NCBI GenBank assembly: GCA_025345505.1
Contig: JANVCC010000025.1
Coordinates: forward strand, 1,658,971 to 1,722,970
Direction of reading: 5' to 3'
Origin: Todiramphus chloris collaris
Taxonomy: Eukaryota; Chordata; Aves; Coraciiformes; Alcedinidae
DNA length: 64,000 nt
Shown: positions 46,791 through 60,420 of the stretch, one piece after another
Layout: every line of letters starts with the position of its first letter
How positions within the stretch are numbered: the first letter of the stretch is position 1
Program-made: the position numbers and the translations under genes
The notes under the pieces: generated by a model
Seen by the model: the letters and a program-made list of their open reading frames with translations, nothing else
Told to the model about the DNA's origin: nothing
The model's database searches: none

Positions 46791-49700
46791 TCTCTTCCTA
46801 CTGATGTTGCATATGAATCTACAGATCTTGTCTTAACTTGGATGATTTATCTCTCCAAAGGCCAGTAAAGAAATAGTAACACCCAGAGGGCAACTCCTCC
46901 CAGCCTTAAGTCATTCCAGTGAAATATAAAAGAAAGGTGTTTGGGAAGGAAAATGTAACATTTTTCATGTCCAGAAATATAACCATGTCACTTCGAATTG
47001 TGATGTTTTAAAGTTTAAAAGTACTCTAATTATGTTTAGAGAACTGAATGCATTTAAATGCAAAGAATTGTTTTACAAATAATGTAGTCATTTCAAGTGT
47101 ACTGCTTTCCTAAGTGTTTCATTTTTTTGATTGAAAGCGTTGCAGAAGGGTTACTTGATCAAAGCCATTCACCATCTGGAAAATTTTACTCCTCTTTGTT
47201 TACCAGAACCATTTCATCTTCCATCTGTACTTGGTATGTAGTGGACTTTTTTTCAGGATGCTGCAGAACAGACGTAGCAATTTGGTTTTAAGGGAAAAAA
47301 TCACAAGTGAGACACTGTTCAGTCTTTTCTGGGAATGAGTGGAGATCAGTGGGACCTGACCCTGATCAGTTTTTGAGCTGAACATACCTGGCTGTTCTCT
47401 AGGATTTTTCTGTTTTTCAGACTCTAAGCTTATTGACACAGCTGCATTAGGTCATTTGAATTCCTGTTCTTTAGTTATCTACCTCTTACAAAATCATTTT
47501 CCAGTCTCTAATTATGTAATAGTGTCATCTTCCAGCATATAAATTATTAGGTAGATAGCTTGGGTATCGTATGGTGTTATAAAATGTTCCTGCAATTAAG
47601 GATGCTTGTGCAAATGAGTGCTTGTGCATTCAGGAGACTCATCTGGAGCAAGAGTAGGGCATACAGTGTGCAGAGTCACCACTGAATTGTGCCAGCACTA
47701 AGTTTTGCTGGTATTTTTAAATTAGGAAAGTGTATAGATGCTTGGAGATGAGGAAGGTTAATTTCTTAGTGATAAAGGTGTGACAATGTCAAAATTGTTC
47801 TTTCCAGAGCCAAAGGGGCAGCTTCAATGGTCTGTCCTCTACCAGGAGAAGTCCTCTACCAGCTGTATTGCACTGATGGACTTTGCAGGGTAGAGATGTG
47901 AGAGGCTCAATAAATAGCTATTTGGGATGAAATCAGAAGGTAACTTTGTGTCCTGACATGTAGAAGCATCTGGGACAGGGAAAGCAATACAAAATTAAGG
48001 TAAATTTCTCTCAAAAAGGAGATAAATGTTTGGGAAAGCATAGTAAGAGTGATCGACATGAACAGCAATGACCTCTGACTGAGCTGGAAGAGAATACTGT
48101 TGGTTGTAGAAAAATGTGATGTTATTAGCTTTATCTACAGGGCTGTCAGTGGAAAGGGGGATAAAAGGAGGAAGAAAGGAAGGTGCTTTGGATTACACTG
48201 GCAGAGATGCAGAGTCCAGAGCAGAGGAGGCCACGCTTCGCAGTGGTTTGCGCTCGTTAGCACCGCTCTGGTCTGCTGCCCCGTGGGGCTGGCTGTTTCA
48301 CAACAGGAAGGATGGTATGGGTGAGGAGCTGTGATGTTCAGCAGTTAGGGTGAAACACAGGCCCAAGACATCAACTTAAAGGCATGTTTAAAAGAAATGC
48401 TTCCTTTTTTGTTCTCTGCTAGACAGTATTCTTCAGGGATACACTGAAGGGATATGTTTTGGAAGGAGGGGACGAAGCAGGTGGCCACAGTGGTTACAAA
48501 TAGAAATGTGAGAGCTGGAATTAAATGTGTATTTCTATGCTGAAATAAAGGAACTTAATAAGGCTGCAGTTCAGCAAAAGCCTTTCAAAACCAGCCTTAT
48601 TCAGCAACAGCATTATTTTTCAAAAATGCCATCCTGCAAGTGAACAACACTTAGTCTGCTAAAACACTTGAATGCTCTTGAAAATGTCACACCATAACAT
48701 GGAAGTACTGATTCAGGAAGACATCCCTAGTGAGGAAAGAGTTTAAACAAGAGTTTAGGACCATTTCTGGATTAGGACTGTGACTGTTGCTTCCATGACA
48801 AATTGATTTTCACCAAGCTGAAGAGCATGTTTAAATTTAATGACAATTAAATGGTCTCTCAAACTAGGGCCTGGCTTAGCAGATGGGAACAGCTGAAGCA
48901 AGTATTGAAAAGTGAAGCAACTAATTGAAAACATCTAGAAATTGTTTGGAGACGAACATGACTGAAAATCAGGAAGATGGGTTTAAACTAAGCTGAAAAA
49001 GGTTCTGCTAAAGAGAATGTGCTAATTAAACCTTTTTTTCTTTACCTTCTCTCATGTATCATGAACAGCTGTAAAAAAAGCCAAATTTCCCAAATTTTGC
49101 ATCTACGTGATAGGAAATGAAGAGGTTCTGAGGACAATGAGCAGTGTGCCACAGAAAATAAGCTTCTTGAGGCAGGAGTAGCTTAACAGAGATGACTGAG
49201 TAACAGTTGTGGTTTTTAGTGTCTTACAATGCTGGTGGTGCACTCCATTTAAAACTTGCTTGCCTATTAATCATCCAAATCAGGACAAGCTATCTTCCCT
49301 CAAATTTTAGGTTTTCAAAGTTCATGAATATGTGAAGTTAGTCAAGCAAAATAATTCTGTCACCACTCTGTAACAAATCTTTAAGGTTTATTGAACACAT
49401 TTGAAAATAGTCCAGGAGAACAGCTGCATAGGATTAATCATTCTCAGGGCCAAAGCTGATTTTTCCAGACCTCCACATACACTTCACAATCTCTCCTTGA
49501 ATGAAAAGCCCCTTCCTATTAAAAAGCTGAAACAAACACATCAACGATTAATTTTAACAAATTTGTCTTCCTGACAAAGCAGTCAACTAACAGAAATCTC
49601 TGGAGACAAGCAACTAAATTATGACCCTTTTGAGCGTGGGCTTTTGTTCAGTGCCAGCCCTATCACTGCACCTTCTGATGGCTGTTCAGTCCTGTAAAAG

Positions 49701-51699
49701 TAGGCCTTTGTATGGCAGTTGGCATCTCCAAGCCTGCACAACTGGTTTTTTGTGCTGTACTTGGTGGTAACCCCAGGCCTGAAGTGTGTGAGGACTGAAA
49801 GGGTCGCTGAAGAGGTCTGGAGCAGTTTCATGGGGCTGTGTAAGAAGCATATGTTGTCACTCCTTACCTTAGACTGACATACTTAGATGAATTTAACAGA
49901 TGTTGACTGTCTGTCTCCTCGGTTACCAGTTGAGTATTTCTAAGTTTTCACACATGCCAAAAATAACAGAAGTTGCAATTTATTTTGTATCTCATCTGTT
50001 TTTGTTTTCTTTACTTAAAGAGAAGCAAATAAAAAGTTTATTTATGACAGAAGGAAATCATCTGTTTGCAAAAATTCCATGGTCCAAATTACCCTCTGGC
50101 TTTACCACGTTCACTCCGGGATGAGAGTTTTCTGTCATCTCTTCTCCTGGCTGTAGCTGTATTCATACTAGTCAACAGGAATGTTGGAGTCTGGGGGGCA
50201 AGAGCTGCCATGGAAAGTCTCCAGTGACACAGCAGCCTTTGCTCTGTGGAAGCATTTTTGCAATAAGTCAGTGATTTTTTTTCCCATGTATTAACATCAG
50301 TTACACTTGCCATTTAAAATCTAGAAAGTGTTTTCTCCTTTTAAGAATGGAGCTCCTATTTCTGTTATGTGCCACTGATCTTGGGGCAATGACTGCGGAA
50401 TTAAGCAGTATGAGATCAAGCTGAGAACCCAGGGTGCTCATGTACTGAAGCTTACTTGGTCTGGAACAGTTTATACTTTTGCCAAGAGCTGATCTCTGAA
50501 GATGCAGCAGAGGCCACCACTTAGCAAGCTGCTCTACTGAATTGCGCATCAGTAAAGATGAGCAGCTTTTTTTCTCCTAAGAAACAGATGATGGGTGTGG
50601 TGCCTCCATAAGCAGAGATTGCAGAGGTACATCACACTTTTCTGACATTGAGCTTCCTGCCTACGTGAATTCTGATGTTTATTTCATGGAAGCATGTTCT
50701 TTTTATGAATATATTTCTAAAAACTATCTGTACAGTTTGGTGATGAACAGAATGAGCAAGTGTTCAGTGGGACATATTTTACTCAGTTTCTCTTTAGAAA
50801 GCTGAGTTCGAAGTATCTGATGAACCTTAAAGCACAGTGGCTCCAATTAAGAACTGGTTGGCTCTTGCTAGACAAACACATTTTGATGCTTGCTGTAAAT
50901 AAACAGCTAAGGTGTCAGAGAGATAAAAAGAACAGAACACCGTGATCACCTGCCAGTGACGTGCTCTATTCTTCTGTACTGAAGTAATTCAAAAGATATT
51001 AAAAATAGACCCTATGATTATCATTATTATTTTAATACAGGCCATAACCCTGCAGTTCCTGACTCTCTTCTTAATAATTGGATGTGATGGATTTTTCCAG
51101 CTTGTTTCAAGGCCCGGGAAAAAGAAAGCTGTTTAAGAAAGCAGTGTGAGCATTGCTCAAAGAAGCCTGCTAGACTATTCTGTCCAGCATCCAAGGACAG
51201 CAAGAGATGACAATAGAGTAACTGGCTGTCCTGCGTGCCACCCCAGTGACTCTGGGCTCCGGTAACCACAGCACACCTGGCGCCAGACAGCCTCTGCCTT
51301 TTCAGAGTTTCTCTGGATAGGAATGATCCAGCTGGCAAACACGGAGTCTGGAGAGCTAAAAGATCTGCATGGTACAGATGTATAAAGCTCTCTTGTAAGA
51401 TTATGTTTCTGAAGGAGCAAAGTTTAAAATAATTCATCAAAAAATTCCCTGCTTTAATTTTTCAGGACAGAAATAGACGTAATCACTTTGGGGATAAGTC
51501 AGATACTAAACAGGAGACAACTGCATATTTTTAGGAGTAAGGAACTGAGCTAAGAGGGTTGTGTGGAGCTGTATACAAACACATAAATTATTAAAATGTG
51601 TTGCTGCTGTTACTCAGATGCTAAGTAGGATGAATTAAAACTTGCCTGCAAGGAACTAGGCAGGAATCCTTTAACCCTACTCCTGCTGTTCATAAGCTG

Positions 51700-51960
51700 T
51701 GCTCGGTGCTTATGGCTTATATGTCTGGAAGGGGGATAGAGTGCTTCGTGGGAGCCGTCACATGAGATGTGTCTCGACAGGAAGTTATTTACATCAATGA
51801 AAACAAATCATATCACTGTAATTGTTGTCCTTTTAAAATCATTTACTCCAGCGTTTCATGCAGAGCAATGTTCTGCTTTCCAGCATCGAGCCCTTTGTAG
51901 CCTGGATCTTGAGTAGTATTATCCCACTATTGTATCCTCTGCAGCCTGCCATGAAAATGG
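51700..51960. promoter_or_regulatory. Candidate conserved non-coding element
   Basis: Unique sequence with retained CpGs ('gctcggtgc', 'cttcgtggg', 'gccgtc', 'ctcgac', 'agcgtttc', 'atcgagcc') and AT-rich factor-site-like runs ('aaatcatatcactgtaattgttg'). Judged by eye. Confidence 0.3.
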
Positions 51961-52079
51961 TGCCAGTAGAGAGTAGGGATCTCTCAGACAGGTCGATTCA
52001 TGTGAAGGAGTGACAAATACTGATATTCATTCTGATGCAGTAATTTTTCCTTGGTGGAAATGAGAGTACTTTTCATGGT

Positions 52080-52200
52080 AGTTACATTTATCTGATGTGG
52101 TTGGGGATACTGAGGCTAGCTGGCTTGCCCAGGGTCACAGCAGCAGGGCCAGCAGAAGAACAAAAATCTCTCAACAGCCAGGCAGCTGTTTGTGTGCCGT
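52080..52200 (+). repeat. Possible ancient MIR SINE relic
   Basis: 'ggatactgaggctagctggcttgcccagggtcacagcagcagggccagcag' resembles the MIR core I know (ACTGAGGCTCAGAGAGGTTAAGTAACTTGCCCAAGGTCACACAGCTAGTAAGTGGCAGAGCCAG shape, with a deletion between GAGGCT and CTTGCCC). The flanks are too diverged to bound it. MIR is old enough to be shared by amniotes, so a bird copy is plausible and may sit in a conserved element. Confidence 0.45.
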
Positions 52201-52369
52201 CCTTAGAGCCGCACGGGACACAGATCGCTGTGCCTCAAAGGGGTGCTTCATGGACAACTGAGCACATTCATGTGCTTTTCAAAACCCATTTTATAGCTGT
52301 AAGAGTAAGAGAAGAAGAGACCAAGAACTCGAACACAATGTAGTTGATAGGCACGGCTAAGTTAATTTC

Positions 52370-52740
52370 CATTCCTCACTTATCGTTTATTCAAATAAAA
52401 TCTTTGGCATTTGAAATGAGCGAGAGCTGGAAGCACTGCACTCAGAAGCAGGTTGAAGAGAATAGCATATAAAAGAGCACAGAACAAAACATTTTTTAAA
52501 GGCTGTGCAGATAGGCAAACTTTGCATTAATTTGAAGTTCTAATACATACTAATAAGTTTTAAATGTTCATGACTCAGAGAGAGATTGCCTTAAATAATT
52601 TACACTAGTGTTTGCTAATGGCTGTGCCAGCGAGAATATAAACAAAATTCACTGCTGATACAGTAACCTTCTTGTCTTAATATAAATCTATTTACATTCA
52701 AATAATTTATGAGTTGTGGTGTTCAGAGTATGCCTATAGA
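52370..52740. promoter_or_regulatory. Candidate conserved non-coding element
   Basis: AT-rich, non-repetitive and lacking simple tracts, with 'actttgcattaatttg' (52519-52534) and 'ccttaaataatttac' type sites and 'cttatcgtttattc'. It directly follows the MIR-like relic, which would fit an exapted region. Inference only. Confidence 0.3.
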
Positions 52741-54229
52741 AAAAATATTCAGTACAAGGAGAGAAATAGCAGTGGTGGTATGAAATAGCAGATTTTTGTG
52801 CGAACCTTTCTTAGGTGGACTATATATGTCTGTATAATGGAGCCCTTATTCATCTATTTATATGTTGTTCCATTCCTTCACAAACCAACCCTGGTTTTTT
52901 TGTGTGTGAAAATGTATTGAAGCTCTGCCTTGTTAGTTGGAGGGTCCTGCTTATTTGTGGAAAAACTGGAAATACGAACATACCAGTTTGATCAGCAGCC
53001 TCACTTCGGCCCTCCAAAATATAGTCACCTACTCAGTTCGAGTCCTCTAGACTCCTCTAAGTGATGGAAAAAGAAAGGTAGCTTAAATGATGAGCTCTTT
53101 CACATAGCCTGTATTAGATACCTGTATTGAAATATAAATTTTAGATTATTTTGCATTGTCTGACCCATACTAACAGACCATGAAGCAAAATGGTCATTGT
53201 AGTTAACTAGTTTGTAGTTAAGTGAGTAATAGGATTAAAATACATTGCAGGATAGTTGCAGTGAGCAGTATTTAGGTATAGATCCTGTGCTTAGTTGTAC
53301 CCTCCTTCTTCACCCCTGAATTATACATTGGAATAGTTGACTGCTGTCTAAGATTGAGCCTTTACAATTTTACGGATTCCTATTGTGCCATTCAATTAAT
53401 GGGCATTTCGTGCCATCTAACCTGACACCTGGACTGGATCCTTAATGCCCTAAGTCTGAAGGTAGGGTGCTTTTGGAAGTAGCTTGCACCACATTTCTGA
53501 TGTGTGGGCTGTATTGGAATCTGAGGCGTTATATTTGATGTGTTGAAATGGTGGTGAGGGAGGGTTGCATTTTCTGTGGTTAGAGCTAACCGAATTACTT
53601 TGCTTGTCATGGTAAAGTCTCTGATATGCCAAAACAACTTCTTACTGCAGATTTCAGCCGGTGTGTAGTACGCTCCGGTTGTGTACGTTATCCCATGTAG
53701 ATTCTTTATGAACATAATTTGGTCGAAGAGGTAGAAAGCCTATGTGATCCCATGTTTCTTTTTTGCCACTTTTATCTCTTTAATTTTTTGTGCCTAGACT
53801 ATTATTTGAATCCTCAGTTTATGACAGTTTTTATTTTCAGAGGGATGGGTGACTGCTAGAAGATTGAGCTGGATTCATGGTACCCAACTCCAGTTTCTCA
53901 TTTTGCCAAAGGCCTTCATGTGACCTTGAATAAAGTATATCTCGAATGTTCACAGGTACTTCTGAGCACATGAGCAAATTAAGATCAGTGATGTTCTACT
54001 TTGCTATCTTTCCCATTTATTCCAAAGAGGTTCTGAAGATAAACAAAATAATAGATATTACAGTGAGGGGAATTTCAAGAGTACTCAAGACAGTAGCATT
54101 ATAGTTCCTTTCTAGACAGTCCTTGACACAGTCCTCAACAATCCCCCTCACAATGTCATTGTGTGTAGCTAATGAGGCTCCTGTAATGCAGAGCAGACTG
54201 CTTCATTATTTAAAATTCAGGGACATTCT

Positions 54230-54800
54230 TGAGCTGTAGCAGCATCACAAGCCAGGCGAGCTGTTCTCAACATTAGCAAAATGCCACTTTCCTCGCTTCC
54301 AAAAAAAGCGCGTTGACGATTAGCAACAGTCTGCCCACCTGCCAATGGATTTAGTGCATCCTCTACACGAGTCGCTCACTCCACTCCAACATGATGATAA
54401 CACCACTGCAGAGATGACATCCAAAAAAACTGTGCCCTTTGCCCAAGCTGTCAAGCTCAGACATTTGTATTTGTTATTGAATAAGAGAGGACATGCTTAT
54501 TTTTGTACTGCGTTCCTGAATGAATTCTGTGAATGAATTTGACTGAGGGCTCAAATGTTACCTCAAGCAAGCGCTCTCCTCTGTGTCAAAGAATGCTGTA
54601 AATCAAAGCAGGTATAAAAATTCAAGAGCTCCTGAGAGTGCTATACAACTCGTACAAAATGGAGTTAGCAGTTAAGTTGGCTCTCTTTGCTACAAATGGT
54701 ACCAGAAAATGAATGTTCACTTTGAAGTGATTACTGAAGTGAATTAAGCAAAACTCTCTCTGTTAAAGTTGCAGTGAATGATGTGGTGGTTGGGTTCTGT
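54230..54800. promoter_or_regulatory. Candidate conserved non-coding element
   Basis: A long unique block with CpGs in an AT-rich setting ('aaaaagcgcgttgacgattagc', 'cacgagtcgctc', 'tgcgttc', 'aagcgctc', 'ctcgtac') and repeated GAATTC/GAATGAATT-like words. Two or three separate elements may be merged here. Confidence 0.3.
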
Positions 54801-57800
54801 TTCATCCATTTACAACCGTAAGTAAAAGAGTTATCAGCCCCAGCTTTTATAAGGCCGAGCATGGAAACACTTATTAAACACAAATAAATAATGATCTCCT
54901 ATGGATCAGGTAATTATAATTGTAAGAAAAAAGGGGCAAATCAAGAAGAGTTGAAGGAGGTGGAAAAGACTGATACTTTTTAAAAATGTCTCTCTCCTGC
55001 ACTTCATTGCTTCCATTTCTCTATCATTACTATTTGCATGTAATGTGGTAACAATCTTCTGAGGGTATCTGAGAGTCATACTCAGGAGGTTTTGGTAATA
55101 TGTTACTTCCCATAGTAATTTACTTCATTTTTCTTTCTGTATTGCAAAATTAGGTTTCTGGCGGTCTCTGGAGGAACTTCAGGAATGGAAGTTGGAAATG
55201 AATCAGCACTCCACCAGTCATGTTTTACACTCTTGCCGTGAAAGCAAAGCAGTTGTGGACTGGGCCCCGGGTTCCAACGCTACAGGTGCTTGTCTTAACA
55301 CATGTAGATAAATCATGTCAGTGTGATACAGTTGCATGAGACCCCAAAGGCAAGCACCTTAATCTAAGTGCCTGAGAGCTCTGATGTTTTTGCAGAAGAT
55401 GTCAAAACCAGCTGTACTAAGGCTTTCTTTATAAAAGTGACAGGTTAGTTAAAACATGAGTTCTGTACCCTACTTTAGCTGCATTACATTTTTTCTCTCG
55501 AATATGAACGAGTGAAATGACTGCTGTATTGCCTTCTAAGCACTGCTGCTTGGTAGCCTTAGTCAGCTCTACCATCAGCAGTGCTGCTTTCCTTCTGCCA
55601 GTCGGTGCTGCTGTCGCGCTCATATGCTGCACGTTTAAATCTGCCTGGGTCACAGGGATGTTGTGGAGGCACAAGTCTTTATGAAAGAAAGCAAAGAGTT
55701 CTTGTTTATAACGAACTGGGCAGCCCAACCTTTTCTCCTGAGGTTTTTTGTTTGGGTTTTTTCTTTCCATGAAAGACTCCCACTTACATTTAAAACTGTG
55801 GTGACTGAATTCCTTGCTATTCCTTGTTATTTTATCCTTTCATGATGCAGATGAGTTCACTTACCTGTGATTTTTCCAAACATAGCACTTAATTTTGTGA
55901 TATAATGGGCATGAAATTTGGTGAATATGGGCACAGTAGCAGCTGCTCTTCAGTACTAACGTTTAGTTGCAAAGTAATATGCAGATTTTGAACCACTAGT
56001 GATGTGTTCAAATGTAGGATGGAGACATCTTGGGAATACCTATAAAGAACTCAGTAAAGCTAATTCAGGATTTGGGTTTTTTAAAATACATGTTTAAAGG
56101 CAGATAATGGAGACATTAAAAATAGTGTTGGGTTGGTGGTTCCTCTGTTTTAGGTCGCGTAGGGAGACTTGCTGCATGATCTATGCAGGAAAGTCATTGT
56201 TCCTGTTCATTACCTCCACTTCAAACACAGGGAAAGCCAGGCTATGACTGTGCTGCTTTTCCACTTGCACTAGTAGGTAGCAGGAGGAGGTATTTGCTTG
56301 TGGAAAATCAGTAGTTAGTACACCAAGAAAAGTGTAGAAAAGAAACTGTGTGTCTGCAAAAAGACTGGTAGAGCTTGCTTGTCTGTCAGGGAGCATGAAC
56401 CTGGGCTTTTACCCAATGGAATCAGAGTTTGATTCCTGTTCTGCTCTTATGAAGGCTCAGAGGAAGAGAAACTAATTTTTTTGATATCACAGTTCTAAAC
56501 CCCTTGATGACTGTATTGCTAATTTTTGGCATAATCTTCCGTATAAAGTTAACCCTTGCTATTTGTGTGCTGGGCCTGCAGATGACAGTCCAACTCTTCC
56601 GCCTCTAGATAGGAAATGCTTACTGACCTCAATTAATGAACACATGACACGAACAAGTTGTGATGCTCCTTTACAGAACCTGTCATGAATCTGGGGCATG
56701 GATTTTCACCCACAAGTAATTGAGCGAAGTAGGTTAGTGAGACTGGGAAGTGCCTTGGAAGAAGAGGAAAAGTAAAATCAGAAACCTGCGGTGTATGGTG
56801 GGGATGTTCAGACTTCACTTTTCAGGGAGTAGTGCAAGTATGTGTGAAAACTGGAAAGGCAGTTACCTCTTCCTAATCCCCTATATTTTTTTGATTGCTA
56901 AAATAAGATTGGAAGATGCATGAGATCGCACTACACTTTTTTTTAAGGAGTTCTACAAAGCTCAAATCAAAAAAAGAGCTGTTTGTATGACTGGAATTAT
57001 AACCTGCTAATTCTCCCTGCCATAGAGAACTTGTTCTTGGTTTGTAATTGTACCCAGGTATGTCTCATTGCCTTTGGAACAAGCAAGTTGCTGGGTTGAA
57101 ACAAGCCATCTGTCTGATCTAATCCAGGTCTTGCATGCTGCAGAGGAACAACGTTAGCCATGTACCACTGGCAGGAGAGGAGGGAGAGCGGCAGCCACAG
57201 ATTGGCCAAGGTGGTCAAACAAATCTCACACCTATGGCAGGCTGCAGAGGCAGGTCAGGAAGCCCTCTCCTCTCTCAGTCTTTCTCACTTCACTTGGAGG
57301 GCACCTTTGTGCCAGCCTGCTTTGGCTAGTGATGATCCTCTTAATAGTTCTCCGTGTACATTTATGCTCTCTGTCATTCAGCTCTGGTTTTTGCAGTTCT
57401 TCCTCTGTATGCTGGAGGGTTTTTTGTTGCTGTTTTGATAATTGCAGAATGTATATTTTAGTAAGGTTTCCAGCTGCTGCTGCCATCTGTCCTCTGCCAC
57501 ACCACACCAAACATTTGGGTTTTTTAAAGCAAATGGTTTCTGTGGCCAGAGGAGACAGTGGGATGCAGGTTTGGTACTGCCAGGGACAGGCAGCCCAGCG
57601 ATGTGTAGAATGAGGTGTTTTTAATAGTTATGGTGGGGTTGGATTCAGAATGTGGACTATGTCTCTGTTCCTTTGTATCAGAGATTTGGAATGGGCTATT
57701 GGTAATACAGCAGCACACACAGAGAGCCTGGGAGGTAGACAGTCATTGTTAGAAACAAATGGTGTTTGACACTCTGTAAAGATGTCCTCTTCAAGCTGTA

Positions 57801-60059
57801 CTTCCTCTTGTTCTAAGGGGCCCCATCTCTACACATCACTGACTTTTACAACACCATTCTAAAAGTCCCCCTGAAAACACAGTTGTCCCTGGTGATTCTT
57901 TGGCCTGAGTGACCTCTACATCTGTCATTAGATTTAGTTTTCTCTTTAGTACTTATAACCTTTAGTGTTTGGAGTGCAACAGAAATGAATGCTTCAGAGC
58001 ATGCAAGAAGATCAAAATCTATTAGATCAAGTGAGATAGTCCCTCATGTCATCATAGCTAATAGGTAAGGTTGATGTGGATTTATCAGATCTCTCTGCAC
58101 TGAATTTTGAGTCATAGCTGCTTTTTTTCTTTCCGTTTTTTTTTTTTTTGTTTGTTTGTTTTTGTTTTTTTAACTTTGATGAGACTAGCACTGTCCTTTA
58201 CTTACCTCAGGTGCAGACCATGGACTGCCTGATGCAGCAGTTTCCAAACAGATGGCTGATTTCTTTCTGTACTTGAATGCAATTTAAATTCACTTTTCAA
58301 CAGTATTGTACCATAAGGGAGATCTCTTCTGCAAGTTGATAAAATTCTCTGTGACTTCTATTGCTTGAATAACCTACGGGGTCACTGTGATTTCTGGTGT
58401 TATTCCTTTGGGCTTTCTACTATCTTAGTTAAATTCTCCACTGTGAAGCTTTCTTGCAACTACGTTCTTAACCAAAGTGTGTTGCTCTGAATTAGCTTGG
58501 GTTTTTATATTCAGTCATTACAGTGGCCCAGTGGCCACTATGGCTCATTACTCTCAGTTAAGTAATTACAAATATTGCCACTGATTCCAGGTTGTTTCAG
58601 AATCAGAAAACCCCAATTCCAGGAGAAAAAACACAACATCCTTTCAAAAACATAAAAGTTAAATCACATTGTACAGAAGAGATTTGAAAAGTAGTGAGTA
58701 AAATGTGCATGGTCTTGTTGAATGTAACCTTAGTTTAACTAATCTAAGAATAATATGTCTCTGTCTGGTTTAGTTTCCCCTTAATTAATAGAACAAAGAC
58801 TATAAAGAAGAAAAGAATAAATGTTACATCGATCTTGAACTCATCTGCTGCACAGCAAAAGCTTGCAGTGAGCCATTGTGAAGGAAGAGATGGAATTATG
58901 AACTGCAGATTTAGATTATAATTATTAAAAAGTAATGATGTTTGGTGATGGAAATAAATAAGGAGGGATAAAGAAATTGTCTCACTCCTTTAACATTATA
59001 GTGTTCTGAAAGATTCCTGCTGCAGTTCACATTGCTTGGCAGCTGGGCTAAACCTGTAGCTGGTAAGCAGAAGGGATGAAAGGAGCACGTCCTGGGATCT
59101 CATGGGGACTGCACGAAATCTATCAATCCTGTGAATTGCTCAAAAGGGACTTATCAAATCAATCGAGGTGTTTAGCCCCCAACAGAGCCTCCATTTAGGA
59201 TGTTTCCAAAGTAGCTTTTCAGGTTTATAGAGGGGTAGAAGCAACCGTGCTGTAAAGCCACCGATTTCCCTTTCTTTGCCCACTGGTAATTCCACCTCTC
59301 CTAGAGGGATGCTCAGTCTTCAAAACTATTTCTTTAATGTTTCTGCTTCCACCCAGATTTTTAACAGATGCCTAAAGCTGCAGCCGCTCTGAAGGGTGAA
59401 TGAGACCATGACTGTTGGCTGGTTGGACTTTTTATGTATTCCATATGGAAGCAAGAAAAACGTTTAAAATCCAGTATTTTAGCGCTGATAACTGTGTCAG
59501 GAAGCACTTAGCTAGCAAGAAGAGCAGGAATGGTCTGTGTGAAGTCCTTGGAGGCCTGCAGTTCTCTCATCTTCCAAAGCAGCAAGCATTCTTCCCCTGA
59601 AGCTCCCTGGAGGTATCTGCCTCATGAGCATTAGTCTATACAATTTCTAATCCAAGGTGTAACATAAGAATATCATTAACTAACATGATATAATTAATCA
59701 GCAAAATACCCTTTTGAGTCTTGAGAATGAAATTTCCTTTCCAGTGCTTCACAGTTCAGTCATCAGCCTTTTTTTGCGCAGTGCTTTGCCACGTGGGCTT
59801 TCCTGGGAAGGAGTAGGGCTGTGTCGATCAAAGAGAGGACTCTGCATCTGCAAGGGTGACAGAATCAGGCCTTCTGTGGGTTCACTCCAGTCACGACCTA
59901 TTAGTACCTGTTAAATAAATTTATAACTGTGGAGGCGATGAGGAATTCTGTGTGAATCAAAACTTTGAGCAGTGCCTCAGTTCCTGCAGAGAGCAGAGTC
60001 TGATGCTTTCGGTGGGAAGGTCACCCACTGTGTGTCCCCATGAGTACATCAGCTGGTTG
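54801..60059. other. Intergenic, no gene recognised
   Basis: No known repeat or exon identified. A pyrimidine/GTTT tract lies at 58121-58171. The segment 55150-55300 has several CpGs and an AG/GT pair but no supporting protein similarity. Confidence 0.4.
58121..58171 (+). repeat. Poly-T / GTTT low-complexity tract
   Basis: T7, then TTTCCG, a 14-T run, and GTTTG units. Confidence 0.9.
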
Positions 60060-60420
60060 TGAAGATAACACATCTTTAATTTTTAGTGCTTGTTCTCCTT
60101 GCGGGATTAGATATTATATAGAGCTCAGCTTGTTCTTCAGTTTGGTGTAATTAGCTCATGTTCTTTCCCTGCTCAACTCATCAGTCTGGTAACTTACTAC
60201 ACCAATTCATTAAAGTCATAATTGGTCATTCTATTTATTTAACTACTAAGTCATTTTCCGTACGGAGTGAATATACTTAGCCACTATTGGGAGAGAATTT
60301 GTTAATCTAATTAAAAATGACACACATATGAGGCTTATAGACTTACTAAGAACGCATAACAGGTTAAGAAGTTAGATCTTTTAAATCCTCAGATTATTAA
60401 CCTTGACCACAATGTCTTTC
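60060..60420. promoter_or_regulatory. Candidate conserved non-coding element
   Basis: AT-rich, non-repetitive block with TAATTA at 60148-60153 and CCAATT...AATTGG arms at 60202-60225. It also has a perfect 10-bp palindrome TCCGTACGGA (60257-60266) that keeps two CpGs, and 'gttaatctaattaaaaatgac' downstream. This is the best regulatory-element candidate in the intergenic half, but it rests on pattern reading only. Confidence 0.38.

Larger units (their letters stand above)
44503..51699. other. Intergenic, no gene recognised
   Basis: AT-rich unique sequence with low-complexity pyrimidine tracts at 45707-45780 and 46738-46790 and a 12-bp duplication (GTCCTCTACCAG) at 47834-47845 and 47851-47862. 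No exons, RNA genes or known repeats were identified. From about 48 kb rightward the + strand becomes visibly richer in A. Confidence 0.45.
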
